Positions 8,108 through 16,409 are shown, counted from the stretch's first letter. The stretch: DNA of 19,450 nt from SHZI01 sp049290495 (GCA_049290495.1 JBATNV010000022.1:1-19450), one strand, 5' to 3'. A program made the numbers and translations. Notes: generated by a model not told the origin, from the letters alone.

Positions 8108-8902
8108 GTGATTGCCCAGCGTTTTGCTGCCGGAGTTGAATACGACGGCAGCGAGTTTTTCGGCTGGCAGGTCCAGAGCCACGCCCGCAGCATTCAGTCC
8201 ACGCTGAATGCTGCGATCAGTACCGTCGCGAACGAAACCCTGACCACCGCCGCCGCCGGGCGCACTGATACCGGTGTGCATGCCTGCGGCCAGGTGGTGC
8301 ATTTCGACTCTGTAGCACCTCGTTCCGATCACGCCTGGCTGCGGGGTATCAACAGCAATCTGCCGGCAGATATCGCCATCCAGTGGGTCCGGGCGGTGTC
8401 GCCGGATTTTCACGCGCGATACTCGGCGTTGGCGCGCACCTACTGTTACGTGATTCTCAATCGTCCCGTACGCTCTGCGCTTGATCGCCACCGTGCCTGG
8501 CAGGTGCGCACGCCGCTCGATGCCAGCCTGATGCAGGTCGCAGGTCAATTTCTGCTTGGTGAGCACGATTTCTCGTCGTTCCGTGCAGCCGGCTGCCAGT
8601 CAAAGAGCGCCGTGCGCCGGGTGGATCACCTGAACGTCGTCCGGCACGGTGACTACCTGACCGTAGAAGTCCGCGCCAACGGCTTTCTGTATCACATGGT
8701 GCGCAATATCGTCGGTTCGCTGGTGCGCGTGGGCAGTGGTGAAGCGGAAGCGGGCTGGACCAGCGAATTGCTGGCGCTGAAAGACCGGCGTGTGGCTGCG
8801 CCTACAGCGCCTTCATCGGGTCTTTTTCTCGCCGCCGTCCATTATCCGGATGCCTTTGGATTTCCGCCCCCGCCGTCCGGGCCGGTCTGGTCTGCTGAAT
8901 GA
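8108..8902 (+). CDS. truA: tRNA pseudouridine(38-40) synthase TruA
   Basis: TruA isomerises uridines 38, 39 and 40 in the anticodon arm of many tRNAs. The 264-residue product (E. coli 270) begins with a GTG 14 bases after fimV. Its N-terminus, AAGVEYDGSEFFGWQ, is typical of the family. The catalytic aspartate is Asp54 in GRTDTGVHACGQVVHFD. The C-terminal half has the expected FLYHMVRNIVGSLVRVG segment. Cytosolic homodimer by family knowledge. It lies between fimV and accD, as in related genomes but with no trpF/trpBA after it. Confidence 0.96.
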   Translation: MIAQRFAAGVEYDGSEFFGWQVQSHARSIQSTLNAAISTVANETLTTAAAGRTDTGVHACGQVVHFDSVAPRSDHAWLRGINSNLPADIAIQWVRAVSPDFHARYSALARTYCYVILNRPVRSALDRHRAWQVRTPLDASLMQVAGQFLLGEHDFSSFRAAGCQSKSAVRRVDHLNVVRHGDYLTVEVRANGFLYHMVRNIVGSLVRVGSGEAEAGWTSELLALKDRRVAAPTAPSSGLFLAAVHYPDAFGFPPPPSGPVWSAE

Positions 8903-8942
8903 ATGGCGTGATCGATGCACCGGACTTGATTATGATTCGCCC

Positions 8943-9818
8943 ATGACCTGGTATGAAAAAGTCCTGCCCTCGCGCATCAAGACCGAGCGGCGTACGCGTT
9001 CAGTGCCCGAGGGACTCTGGATCAAGTGTCCCCAGTGCAGCGCGCAGCTCTATCGTGCCGAGCTCGAGCGCAATCTCCATGTCTGTCCCAAGTGCAACCA
9101 CCACATGCGCCTGGTTGCGCGCGACAGGCTGGCCTTTTTCCTCGACGCAGGGTCCGGAAAGGAGATCGGCGAGAAGCTCACTCCGCAGGATCCGCTGCGC
9201 TTCAAGGACACCAAGCCCTATCGGGTGCGCATCGTCCAGGCACAGAAGGACACTGGCGAGCGCGATGCGCTGGTCGCCATGTCCGGCCTGCTCAAGGGGC
9301 AGCCCATCGTCGCCTGTGCTTTCGAGTTTCGCTTCATGGGCGGATCGATGGGCTCGGTGGTCGGCGAGAAGTTCATGCGGGCCGCCGTCTACGGTCGGGA
9401 CCACCGCACGCCACTGGTCTGCTTTTCTGCCAGCGGCGGAGCACGCATGCAGGAAGCCCTTTACTCCTTGCTGCAGATGGCAAAAACCAGCGGAGCGCTG
9501 GCCTCACTTGCGGATGCACGGGTCCCCTTTATCTCTGTGCTGACCGATCCGACCACCGGCGGCGTTTCGGCGAGCCTTGCCATGCTCGGCGATATCAATA
9601 TTGGCGAGCCCAATGCCCTGATCGGTTTTGCCGGGCCGCGCGTGATTCAGCAGACCGTACGCGAAACGCTCCCGGAGGGTTTCCAGCGCAGCGAGTTTCT
9701 GCTCGATCACGGCGCCCTGGACATGATCGTCGATCGCCGGCAGATGCGTGACGAAATCGCGCAGCTGCTGGCCAAGCTGCTCAAGCAGGCGCCGCCAGCT
9801 GTCGATCAGCCGGCCTGA
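8943..9818 (+). CDS. accD: Acetyl-CoA carboxylase carboxyltransferase subunit beta
   Basis: AccD pairs with AccA (not in this window) to transfer CO2 from carboxybiotin to acetyl-CoA, making malonyl-CoA for fatty acid synthesis. From the ATG at 8943, reading MTWYEKVLPSRIK, it is 291 residues (E. coli 304). A four-cysteine zinc ribbon is intact: CPQC (Cys29/32) and CPKC (Cys48/51), separated by YRAELERNLHV. The crotonase-fold core shows FMGGSMGSVVGEK, SASGGARMQEA and TDPTTGGVSASLAMLGD. The open frame extends upstream into truA, but the family N-terminus fixes the start. It is 40 bases after truA and 6 bases before folC. Confidence 0.97.
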   Translation: MTWYEKVLPSRIKTERRTRSVPEGLWIKCPQCSAQLYRAELERNLHVCPKCNHHMRLVARDRLAFFLDAGSGKEIGEKLTPQDPLRFKDTKPYRVRIVQAQKDTGERDALVAMSGLLKGQPIVACAFEFRFMGGSMGSVVGEKFMRAAVYGRDHRTPLVCFSASGGARMQEALYSLLQMAKTSGALASLADARVPFISVLTDPTTGGVSASLAMLGDINIGEPNALIGFAGPRVIQQTVRETLPEGFQRSEFLLDHGALDMIVDRRQMRDEIAQLLAKLLKQAPPAVDQPA

Positions 9819-9824
9819 GGGCTG

Positions 9825-11114
9825 ATGACTGCACGAACCCTCGCGGAGTGGCTCCGGTGGCAGGAGTCGCTGAGTCCACACGCGGTTGAGCTAGGTCTTG
9901 AGCGCGTCGGCGTGGTGCTGGGACGGCTCAAACTGCAGGCTCCGGCTGGCCGTGTCGTGACCGTAGCCGGAACAAACGGCAAGGGCACGACCGTCACCCA
10001 GTTGCAGGACATGCTGCTGGCAGCCGACCGTCGCCCGGGCCTCTATACCTCGCCACATCTGGTGCACTACAACGAGCGTATCCGTATCTGCGGCCAGCCC
10101 GTCGCCGATGCGGAACTGGTGCGCGCTTTCGAGCGGGTCGAGGCCGTGCGGGCTGATGTGCCACTGACCTACTTTGAATTCGGCACGCTGGCGGCGTTCA
10201 GCTGTTTTGTACAGGCGCGCTGCGATACCTGGATTCTTGAAGTCGGGCTTGGCGGGCGCCTGGATGCGGTCAACGTACTGGCAGCGGACCTGGCACTGAT
10301 TACCACGATTGCGCTCGACCACCAGGACTGGCTGGGCGAAACCGTCGAGGAAATCGCCGCCGAGAAAGCCGGGATCATGCGATCGGGCCGCCAGGCTTTC
10401 TATGCCGATCAGCCAGTGCCGGCAGCGATCCGGAACCACGCGGCAGAAATTGGCGCACCGCTGGCGATTGCGGGCAGTGATTTCGCGTACAGCCTCAGCA
10501 GCAGCCCGACAACGACGGGCGCATGTGACTGGTCGTGGCAGGGTAGTGCTGGACGCATCACCGGACTCAAAGCGCCGCAATTCTGGTCAGCCGCCCAGTA
10601 CCGTAATGCCAGCCTGGTGCTGGCGACATTATCTGTGCTCGAGCCCGCATGGCTTGATGACGTCGCCGCGCTGAACGCGGTGTTTGCGCGCTCCCGCCCG
10701 GATGGCCGTTTCCAGCAGGTACGTCGTGCTGCACACGAATGGATCCTGGACGTCGCACACAATCCACAGGCAGCAACTGTGCTCCGTGCGCAACTCGAGA
10801 CGCTGCCGCCGGCCATTGAGACGACCATCGTAACCACGCTGCTGGCTGACAAGGCGGTAACGCCCTTTGTCGCTGCACTGGCACCGCTCGCTACGCGCTG
10901 GATCGTTGCGGGTATCGACGATCCGCGTGCCAGCAGCAGCGAGCGCATCTGTACTGGAATGGCAGCTGCCGGGATTGATGCGCCGGAGTATGCAGTCACG
11001 CCAGAAGCTGCTTTCGCACTGGCTGAACGTCTGACGCCACCGAACGGCCGCATCGTGGTCTGTGGCTCGTTCCGTATCGTGGCGCCTGCCTTGCAGTGGC
11101 TTGGTTTATACTGA
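9825..11114 (+). CDS. folC: Bifunctional folylpolyglutamate synthase / dihydrofolate synthase
   Basis: FolC adds glutamate to dihydropteroate (making dihydrofolate) and extends the polyglutamate tail of folates, using ATP. The 429-residue protein matches the family length (about 420). The Mur-ligase-type ATP loop reads VAGTNGKGTTVTQL (P-loop about 49-56), followed by YTSPHLVHYNERIRI. The middle domain shows ILEVGLGGRLDAVN and TTIALDHQDWLG. The C-terminal domain has WILDVAHNPQA. The start codon is 6 bases after the accD stop, with GAGG overlapping that stop, so co-translation is likely. Order accD-folC-dedD-cvpA-purF is the classical gammaproteobacterial arrangement. Confidence 0.96.
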   Translation: MTARTLAEWLRWQESLSPHAVELGLERVGVVLGRLKLQAPAGRVVTVAGTNGKGTTVTQLQDMLLAADRRPGLYTSPHLVHYNERIRICGQPVADAELVRAFERVEAVRADVPLTYFEFGTLAAFSCFVQARCDTWILEVGLGGRLDAVNVLAADLALITTIALDHQDWLGETVEEIAAEKAGIMRSGRQAFYADQPVPAAIRNHAAEIGAPLAIAGSDFAYSLSSSPTTTGACDWSWQGSAGRITGLKAPQFWSAAQYRNASLVLATLSVLEPAWLDDVAALNAVFARSRPDGRFQQVRRAAHEWILDVAHNPQAATVLRAQLETLPPAIETTIVTTLLADKAVTPFVAALAPLATRWIVAGIDDPRASSSERICTGMAAAGIDAPEYAVTPEAAFALAERLTPPNGRIVVCGSFRIVAPALQWLGLY

Positions 11115-11138
11115 CAGCCCGCCTGGAAACCCTTTTTG

Positions 11139-11765
11139 ATGGACCGCCAGCTCGCTGAACGAATGGTTGGTGCCGCGTGTCTGCTCGCGGTTCTGGTTCT
11201 CGTCGTGCCCTCAATTCTGGATGGTAATCAACGGACTGGAAAGGCCGCTCCAGAGTCTGTGCCGACCGAGCTGCCTGATCTGCGTACGCATACGCTGAGC
11301 CTTAACAATGCCGAGCGAGTGCCGCCGGTGCCGCAGCTGGGTGCTATTCCGGGCGAGCCGGCCGGCACCTTGCCGACTGAAGAGCTGCCTGCGGAAGAGA
11401 TCGCGGCACCGCTGGAAATGAATAGTGTCCCGCCACCAGCGTCTGCGGCGTTGCCCGAACCCGAAAAGCCGCCAGTTGCGGCGACAGCAACGGACGAAGC
11501 TGCCGCTTCATCGCCAATCTTGAAAAAGCCGGCGCTCGCTGATGCCGCGCAGTGGTATGTACAGCTGGGCGTTTTTGCCAGTTTGCAGAATGCCGAGGGC
11601 CTGGCCAAAAACCTGAAAGCCAAAGGCTTCGACGCGACCATCCGGAAGAGCAGCGGATCGATGTCGCGCGTGATCGTGGGGCCGCGTGCCGATCGGGAGG
11701 CAGCTGATGAGCTGGCTAAAAAACTTGCCAGCGCCGGTTTCAAGGGCCAGGTAACGCGGCTATAA
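11139..11765 (+). CDS. dedD: DedD-like inner-membrane SPOR-domain protein
   Basis: This is a 208-residue single-pass membrane protein. It has a short cytosolic start (MDRQLAERMVG), a membrane helix (about 11-27, ending VPSILDG as in DedD) and a proline/alanine/glutamate-rich periplasmic linker. A C-terminal SPOR domain (about 137-208) begins WYVQLGVFASLQNAEGLAKN. SPOR domains bind denuded glycan strands at the septum, and DedD is a non-essential cell-division protein in E. coli. The ATG at 11139 is preceded in frame by TTG at 11136; ATG is preferred. It lies 24 bases after folC and 3 bases before cvpA. Assignment rests on the SPOR domain, topology and position. Confidence 0.88.
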   Translation: MDRQLAERMVGAACLLAVLVLVVPSILDGNQRTGKAAPESVPTELPDLRTHTLSLNNAERVPPVPQLGAIPGEPAGTLPTEELPAEEIAAPLEMNSVPPPASAALPEPEKPPVAATATDEAAASSPILKKPALADAAQWYVQLGVFASLQNAEGLAKNLKAKGFDATIRKSSGSMSRVIVGPRADREAADELAKKLASAGFKGQVTRL

Positions 11766-11768
11766 GGC

Positions 11769-12272
11769 ATGAACACGGTCGACTACATCATTATCGTGCT
11801 GGTGGCCGTCTCGGGCCTGGTCGGTGTGTTGCGTGGCTTTATCCGCGAGGCGCTGTCGGTACTGGTCTGGGTAGTGGCGCTGTGGGGTGCGGCGCGTTTT
11901 GGCGGCCAGATGGGCTCCCTGCTCAGCGGCTTTCTGCACGAATCGGCGATGCAACTGTGGGCCGGCCGTACCCTGACCTTTGTCGGGATTCTGTTTGCCG
12001 GCAGTCTGCTCGGCTGGTTGGTGGGATACCTGATCCGCAACAGCGCCGTGACCGGCACTGACCGGGTGCTGGGTCTGCTGTTTGGCCTGGCCCGCGGGCT
12101 CATCGCGACAATTCTGGTCGTGCTGGTGCTCAAGCAGGGTGGTTTCGAATCTGAATCTTGGTGGCAACGGTCCAAGCTGATACCGTATGCCGCCGCAGCC
12201 GGCGAGAAGTTCTGGGCGATTGCCGGGCAGCAGGTCAAGGGTCTCGGCGAGCAGGCAGGAGTCTGGTTCTAG
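11769..12272 (+). CDS. cvpA: CvpA family inner-membrane protein
   Basis: This 167-residue protein has four predicted membrane helices (about 5-22, 26-45, 66-88 and 100-120) and the family start MNTVDYIIIVLVAVSGLVG followed by RGFIREALS. CvpA is required for colicin V production in E. coli and has been linked to envelope stress; its biochemical role is unknown. The start is 3 bases after dedD, so its ribosome-binding site would lie inside the end of dedD; AAGG just before the ATG is too close to be a normal one. The TAG stop shares its last base with the purF GTG start, consistent with a cvpA-purF operon as in E. coli. Confidence 0.92.
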   Translation: MNTVDYIIIVLVAVSGLVGVLRGFIREALSVLVWVVALWGAARFGGQMGSLLSGFLHESAMQLWAGRTLTFVGILFAGSLLGWLVGYLIRNSAVTGTDRVLGLLFGLARGLIATILVVLVLKQGGFESESWWQRSKLIPYAAAAGEKFWAIAGQQVKGLGEQAGVWF

Positions 12273-13816
12273 TGTGTGGCATCGTCGGCATCGTCAGTCA
12301 TAAGCCGGTCAATCAGGGGCTATACGACGCGCTGATGGTGCTGCAGCATCGCGGTCAGGATGCCGCCGGCATCATGACCGACTGGAATGGCACGCTCTGT
12401 ACGCGCAAGAAAAACGGACTCGTCAGCGATGTTTTCCTGCAGCGGCATATGGAGGAGTTGCGCGGCAACATCGGTATCGGTCACTGCCGTTATCCGACCG
12501 CCGGTACGCTTAAATCCAGTGAGGCCCAGCCCTTTTACGTCAACTCGCCGTATGGCATCGCGCTTGCGCATAACGGCAACCTGACCAACTCTGACGAACT
12601 CAAAGCCCTGCTGATCCAGCACGATCGCCGTCATCTCAACACCGGCTCGGACAGTGAGGCGCTGTTGAACGTGTTCGCCCATGAGCTTCAGCAGCAGCCT
12701 GCGGAGGAACTCACGCCGCAGGCAATCTTTGCCGCAGTGGCCGCCGTACATCGTCGTTGCCGGGGCGGCTATGCCGTGGTGGCCATGATCATCGGCTATG
12801 GCATCGTGGCTTTCCGGGATCCGCACGGCATACGTCCGGTTTGCCTCGGCCGCCGTGAAACGCCCGACGGTGTCGAACACATGGTGGCATCCGAGAGCGT
12901 GGCGATGGATGCACTCGGTTTCAAGCTGGTGCGCGACGTCCTGCCGGGCGAGGCCATCATCATCGAACGCGATGGCAGCTTGCACAGCCAGGTGTGTGAT
13001 CTTCCGCGCGGTTATACGCCGTGCATCTTCGAGTACGTTTATTTTGCGCGGCCGGATTCGATCATCGACCGCATCTCGGTGTACAAGGCGCGGCTGCGCA
13101 TGGGTGAGCGTCTCGCCGACAAGATCCTGCGCGAACGACCGAATCACGATATCGATGTCGTCATTCCGATACCCGACTCAAGTCGTACCAGCGCGCTGGA
13201 AGTGGCGCACCGGCTGGGCGTCAAGTACCGCGAAGGGTTCATCAAGAACCGTTATATCGGCCGCACCTTCATCATGCCTGGCCAGGAGATGCGCCGGCAG
13301 TCGGTGCGTCGCAAGCTGAACGCCATCGATCTGGAATTTCGCGACAAGAACGTACTGCTGGTCGACGATTCAGTGGTGCGTGGTACGACCTCCCAGCAGA
13401 TCATCGAGATGGCCCGCGAAGCGGGTGCGCGGCGTGTCTATTTTGCCTCCGCGTCGCCGCCGGTCCGGTTCCCGAATGTCTATGGCATCGATATGCCGGC
13501 CGCCAGTGAGCTGGTGGCGAGTGGCCGTACCGCACAGCAGGTGCAGGAATTCATCGGCGCCGACTGGCTCGTTTACCAGGATCTCGACGACCTGATCAAG
13601 GCGGTTCACCACGATGACGCAGAGATCACCGAGTTCGATACGTCGTGCTTCTCTGGCGAGTACGTTACCGGAGATGTGAGTCCCGAATATCTGTTGCAAC
13701 TCGAGCAGCAGCGCAACGACCGGGCCAAGTCACAGCGCGATTCCAGGCGTCGCCGCGTGTCATCTGATAGCGATGCTGCCGGTCCCGGCGCTGCTCCGCG
13801 GCTGCGGACGGTTTGA
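12272..13816 (+). CDS. purF: Amidophosphoribosyltransferase
   Basis: PurF makes phosphoribosylamine from PRPP and glutamine, the first committed step of purine synthesis. I chose the GTG at 12272 because it places the catalytic Cys at residue 2 (CGIVGIVSHKP). After Met removal this is the N-terminal nucleophile, as in E. coli PurF, which lacks a propeptide. AGGAG at 12257-12261 lies ten bases upstream. The frame is open further upstream, but that extension would bury the nucleophile. The product is 514 residues (E. coli 505). The Ntn glutaminase half shows HRGQDAAGI and HNGNLTN; the phosphoribosyltransferase loop is VLLVDDSVVRGTT (361-373). Purine repression by PurR is common in this family, but I see no clear operator here. 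Confidence 0.96.
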   Translation: MCGIVGIVSHKPVNQGLYDALMVLQHRGQDAAGIMTDWNGTLCTRKKNGLVSDVFLQRHMEELRGNIGIGHCRYPTAGTLKSSEAQPFYVNSPYGIALAHNGNLTNSDELKALLIQHDRRHLNTGSDSEALLNVFAHELQQQPAEELTPQAIFAAVAAVHRRCRGGYAVVAMIIGYGIVAFRDPHGIRPVCLGRRETPDGVEHMVASESVAMDALGFKLVRDVLPGEAIIIERDGSLHSQVCDLPRGYTPCIFEYVYFARPDSIIDRISVYKARLRMGERLADKILRERPNHDIDVVIPIPDSSRTSALEVAHRLGVKYREGFIKNRYIGRTFIMPGQEMRRQSVRRKLNAIDLEFRDKNVLLVDDSVVRGTTSQQIIEMAREAGARRVYFASASPPVRFPNVYGIDMPAASELVASGRTAQQVQEFIGADWLVYQDLDDLIKAVHHDDAEITEFDTSCFSGEYVTGDVSPEYLLQLEQQRNDRAKSQRDSRRRRVSSDSDAAGPGAAPRLRTV

Positions 13817-13858
13817 GGCGGCTGTGCGGTATGTAGCAGTCGGCAGCCCGGTACCTAC

Positions 13859-15079
13859 GTGAGCCTCAAGTTCCTCATCATCGACGATCATGCCGATTAC
13901 CGGCGTTTGCTTTCGTACCATATCGCATCGCATTGGCCCGATGCGACCATCAGGGAGTATGACCCTTTGCAGTCGGGGCGTCTGCCCGATGCTTTTTCCG
14001 GCGCCGGCAATGATGTGGTGCTGCTCGGAGATACCTGTGGCCGTGAGGATGCCATCGAATGGCTGCGCCGGTTTCGTGCCCAGCCAAAATTTCCACCGAT
14101 TATTTTCATCGGCAGTGGCGAAGAACGACAGGTCGTGTCGGCCATCAAGTCTGGTGCCGAGGAGTATGTGGGCAAGCCACGCCTCAACAATGCCCGACTG
14201 GTCGAGGCCATCGGGGAAGCCCTGCGTATCGGCTTGAATCGCGCCAATCCGTCCCGCACCGGCGGGGAGTCGCTGGCCGCGAATGGCAACGGGCCGATTC
14301 CCAGAAACTACAGCATCGTGCGCAAACTCGCGCATGGTGAGATTGCCACCGTCTATCTGGCGCAAGAGCGTGGCTCCGGCCGCGAAGTGGTACTCAAGGT
14401 CCTGCACCAGGTCAGCGATGCGGCGAGCGGCAAGATCCTTGACCGCTTTCTGCGTGAGTACGAGCTGGCTGCTCACCTCGACCATCCCAACGTCGTACGC
14501 ATTTATGACTTTGGGGTGGCGGATGATCACGCCTATATCGCCATGGAATACTGTGGGGGCGGCAGCCTGAAGCGGCGTATCACGGCGGGTATGGACCGTT
14601 ACGAAGCCTACCGGCTGATGCGCGATATCGCTGGCGCACTCGCTGTGCTGCATGCGGCGGGCATCCTGCACCGCGACCTGAAACCGACCAACGTGCTGTT
14701 CCGTGATGACGATACGCTGGCGCTGATCGATTTTGGCCTGGCCAAGCAGGTGGCGCTGGTGGCTGAAGTTACAGGTGCCGGTGCAATTTTTGGTACCCCT
14801 TACTACATGAGTCCCGAGCAGGGACATGGTGAAGCGGTCGATGTGCGGGGCGATATCTACAGTCTCGGCATCATCTTTTACGAGATGCTGAGCGGTGCCA
14901 AGCCCTACGACGGTGAGACTGCAATGAGCGTCATCGTCAAGCATCGGCAGGCCCCGGTACCATTGCTGGCGGGTGCAGCAGCCGAGTTCCAGCCGCTGGT
15001 CGAAAAAATGCTGGCCAAGCAGCCGTCTGGCCGTTTTCAGAATGTTAGCGAGCTGCTGGCCTGGGAACCTGCGCTGTAG
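13859..15079 (+). CDS. Degenerate receiver domain fused to Ser/Thr protein kinase
   Basis: A 406-residue soluble protein with two modules. Residues 1-125 resemble a CheY-like receiver: LKFLIIDDH gives the acidic pair Asp9/Asp10, and GKP gives Lys106. At the phosphoacceptor site, however, the strand reads VVLLGDTC, with Gly57 where Asp is expected and Asp58 beside it, and the Thr/Ser site is shifted (IGSG). Residues 150-406 are a Hanks-type kinase: VVLKVL (Lys180), FLREYEL (Glu200), HRDLKPTN (271-278), DFG (291-293), GTPYYMSPE (312-320). These catalytic residues are intact, but the glycine loop (LAHGEIATVYLA) keeps only one of its usual glycines. There is no membrane helix, so the protein is cytosolic. 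It starts at GTG 42 bases after purF, without a strong ribosome-binding site. I infer a regulatory kinase; substrate and input are unknown. Confidence 0.85.
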   Translation: MSLKFLIIDDHADYRRLLSYHIASHWPDATIREYDPLQSGRLPDAFSGAGNDVVLLGDTCGREDAIEWLRRFRAQPKFPPIIFIGSGEERQVVSAIKSGAEEYVGKPRLNNARLVEAIGEALRIGLNRANPSRTGGESLAANGNGPIPRNYSIVRKLAHGEIATVYLAQERGSGREVVLKVLHQVSDAASGKILDRFLREYELAAHLDHPNVVRIYDFGVADDHAYIAMEYCGGGSLKRRITAGMDRYEAYRLMRDIAGALAVLHAAGILHRDLKPTNVLFRDDDTLALIDFGLAKQVALVAEVTGAGAIFGTPYYMSPEQGHGEAVDVRGDIYSLGIIFYEMLSGAKPYDGETAMSVIVKHRQAPVPLLAGAAAEFQPLVEKMLAKQPSGRFQNVSELLAWEPAL

Positions 15080-15088
15080 CAGTTGGCG

Positions 15089-15817
15089 TCAATGCAGGCA
15101 AACAGACTGCAGTTCAGGGCCTGAGGGGGTCCAGCGCAGCACGCTGCCCTGCTCATACCAGTCGCCGAGCACGATGCGTGTTGCGGGTTTGTGCTGTGCA
15201 ATTTCAAAACGATGAATCGCCGGCCGGTGCGTGTGTCCGTGTATCAGTAGCGATACGCCGTGACGTTCCATGACGGCGGCCACCGCCTGCTGATTTACAT
15301 CCATGAGCATGGCGGGTTTGCTGCCATGTGCTTCCATGCTCTTGCTGCGCAGCTTTGCCTCGATGCGCTTTCTGCTGCTCACCGGCAGGGCAAGGTATAG
15401 CGCCTGGGTAGGCGGCCAGTGGACTATCTTGCGGTATCGCTGGTAGTCGTGGTCATCGGTACACAGCGTGTCGCCGTGCATTAACAGGGCACGTTTACCG
15501 TACAGCTCAATAACCGTTTCATCCGCTAGCAGGTTGATGCCGCTTTGCGCGGCAAAGCGTCGCGCAATCAGAAAATCGCGGTTGCCATGCATGAAGCTGC
15601 ACGGAACGCCGCGGTCAACGAGCGAGCGCAGTGCGGTGCTGACCTGTGCACCGGTTGTACCTGGGGCGTCGTCGCCGATCCAGCTCTCGAACAGGTCACC
15701 GAGGATATACAGGGCGTCTGCCTGGCTGGCGGTATCAGCCAGGAAACGCAGAAAGCAGTCGGTGACTGCAGGCCGGGACGTATGGAGATGCAGATCCGAG
15801 ACAAACAGTATCGTCAT
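15089..15817 (-). CDS. lpxH: UDP-2,3-diacylglucosamine diphosphatase LpxH
   Basis: LpxH hydrolyses UDP-2,3-diacylglucosamine to lipid X and UMP, the fourth step of lipid A synthesis, on the cytosolic face of the inner membrane. The 242-residue calcineurin-like phosphoesterase carries all metal-site motifs: SDLHL (Asp8, His10), GDLFESWIGDD (Asp41), HGNRDF (Asn79), MHGDTLC (His114) and HGHTH (193-197). Length matches the family (about 240). Its ATG overlaps the TGA of the upstream cyclophilin gene by four bases (ATGA), so the two are translationally coupled. It converges with the receiver-kinase gene, whose stop is only 9 bases away, with no terminator visible between them. Confidence 0.96.
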   Translation of the reverse strand: MTILFVSDLHLHTSRPAVTDCFLRFLADTASQADALYILGDLFESWIGDDAPGTTGAQVSTALRSLVDRGVPCSFMHGNRDFLIARRFAAQSGINLLADETVIELYGKRALLMHGDTLCTDDHDYQRYRKIVHWPPTQALYLALPVSSRKRIEAKLRSKSMEAHGSKPAMLMDVNQQAVAAVMERHGVSLLIHGHTHRPAIHRFEIAQHKPATRIVLGDWYEQGSVLRWTPSGPELQSVCLH

Positions 15818-16398
15818 TTAGCTGCAGGCGGCTTCAGCAGGCTCGCTTTCTGGATGACCACGGGTTCAGCCGGCACGTCCGACATGCCGCCCCTTACGCC
15901 GGCCAGGCGGTGACCGATATCGTCGACAATGTCCATGCCCTGGATAACTTCGCCGAATACTGCATAACCCCAGCGGGTGGGCTTCGGGTCCAGCGGGATG
16001 TTGTCGGCCAGGTTGATGTAAAACTGTGAATCGCCCGAATGCGGTTCACCGGTGCGCGCCATCGCGATGGTGCCGCGCCGGTTGCTAAGCCCGTTGCCGG
16101 ACTCATTGGGTACGCCCGGGTGTGCTTCCTTGAGTTTGAGGTCCGGCGTAAATCCGCCACCCTGGATCACAAAGCCATTGACCACGCGATGAAAGATCGT
16201 ACCCGTATAGAACCCTTCGTTGACGTACTTGAGAAAGTTGTCGACAGAAAGTGGTGCGCGATCCGGATCCAGCTGCACGATAAACGCGCCGGCTGAGGTC
16301 TCAAACTGCACCAGAACCGGGTCTGCAGCTTGCAGGTTCGTCGCAAGGCCCAGCATGAGGCTGGCGATCAGGGACAGGTAGACTCTGGAAATACGCAT
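15814..16398 (-). CDS. Exported cyclophilin-type peptidyl-prolyl isomerase
   Basis: A 194-residue cyclophilin that catalyses cis-trans isomerisation of Xaa-Pro bonds. Signature segments are FHRVVNGFVIQGGGF, NRRGTIAMAR, DSQFYINLADN and YAVFGEVIQGMDIVDDI. An N-terminal signal peptide (MRISRVYLSLIASLMLGLAT, cleavage probably after LQA near residue 23) sends it to the periplasm, like E. coli PpiA. I chose the ATG at 16398 because GGAG lies seven bases upstream; an ATG at 16413 would add five residues without a good ribosome-binding site. It overlaps lpxH by four bases and follows folD by 34. The E. coli lpxH neighbour is the cytosolic PpiB, so position suggests ppiB-like ancestry while the signal peptide suggests ppiA; I therefore give no symbol. 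Confidence 0.93.
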   Translation of the reverse strand: MRISRVYLSLIASLMLGLATNLQAADPVLVQFETSAGAFIVQLDPDRAPLSVDNFLKYVNEGFYTGTIFHRVVNGFVIQGGGFTPDLKLKEAHPGVPNESGNGLSNRRGTIAMARTGEPHSGDSQFYINLADNIPLDPKPTRWGYAVFGEVIQGMDIVDDIGHRLAGVRGGMSDVPAEPVVIQKASLLKPPAAK

Positions 16399-16405
16399 GG
16401 ACGTG

Positions 16406-16409
16406 CTCC
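16406..16409 (-). promoter_or_regulatory. Ribosome-binding site deciding the cyclophilin start
   Basis: GGAG on the minus strand lies seven bases before the ATG at 16398. This supports that codon over the in-frame ATG at 16413, which it nearly abuts. Confidence 0.6.

Noticed and set aside
13817..13858. Possible terminator between purF and the kinase (GGCTG near 13819 and CAGCC near 13844).
   Set aside because: The stem is short with a large internal mismatch and there is no T-run, so it does not qualify as an intrinsic terminator.
13760..14944. A 394-codon open frame on the minus strand opposite the end of purF and the receiver-kinase.
   Set aside because: It lies antisense to two well-supported genes, has no recognisable domain, and is what high-GC coding DNA commonly produces on the opposite strand.
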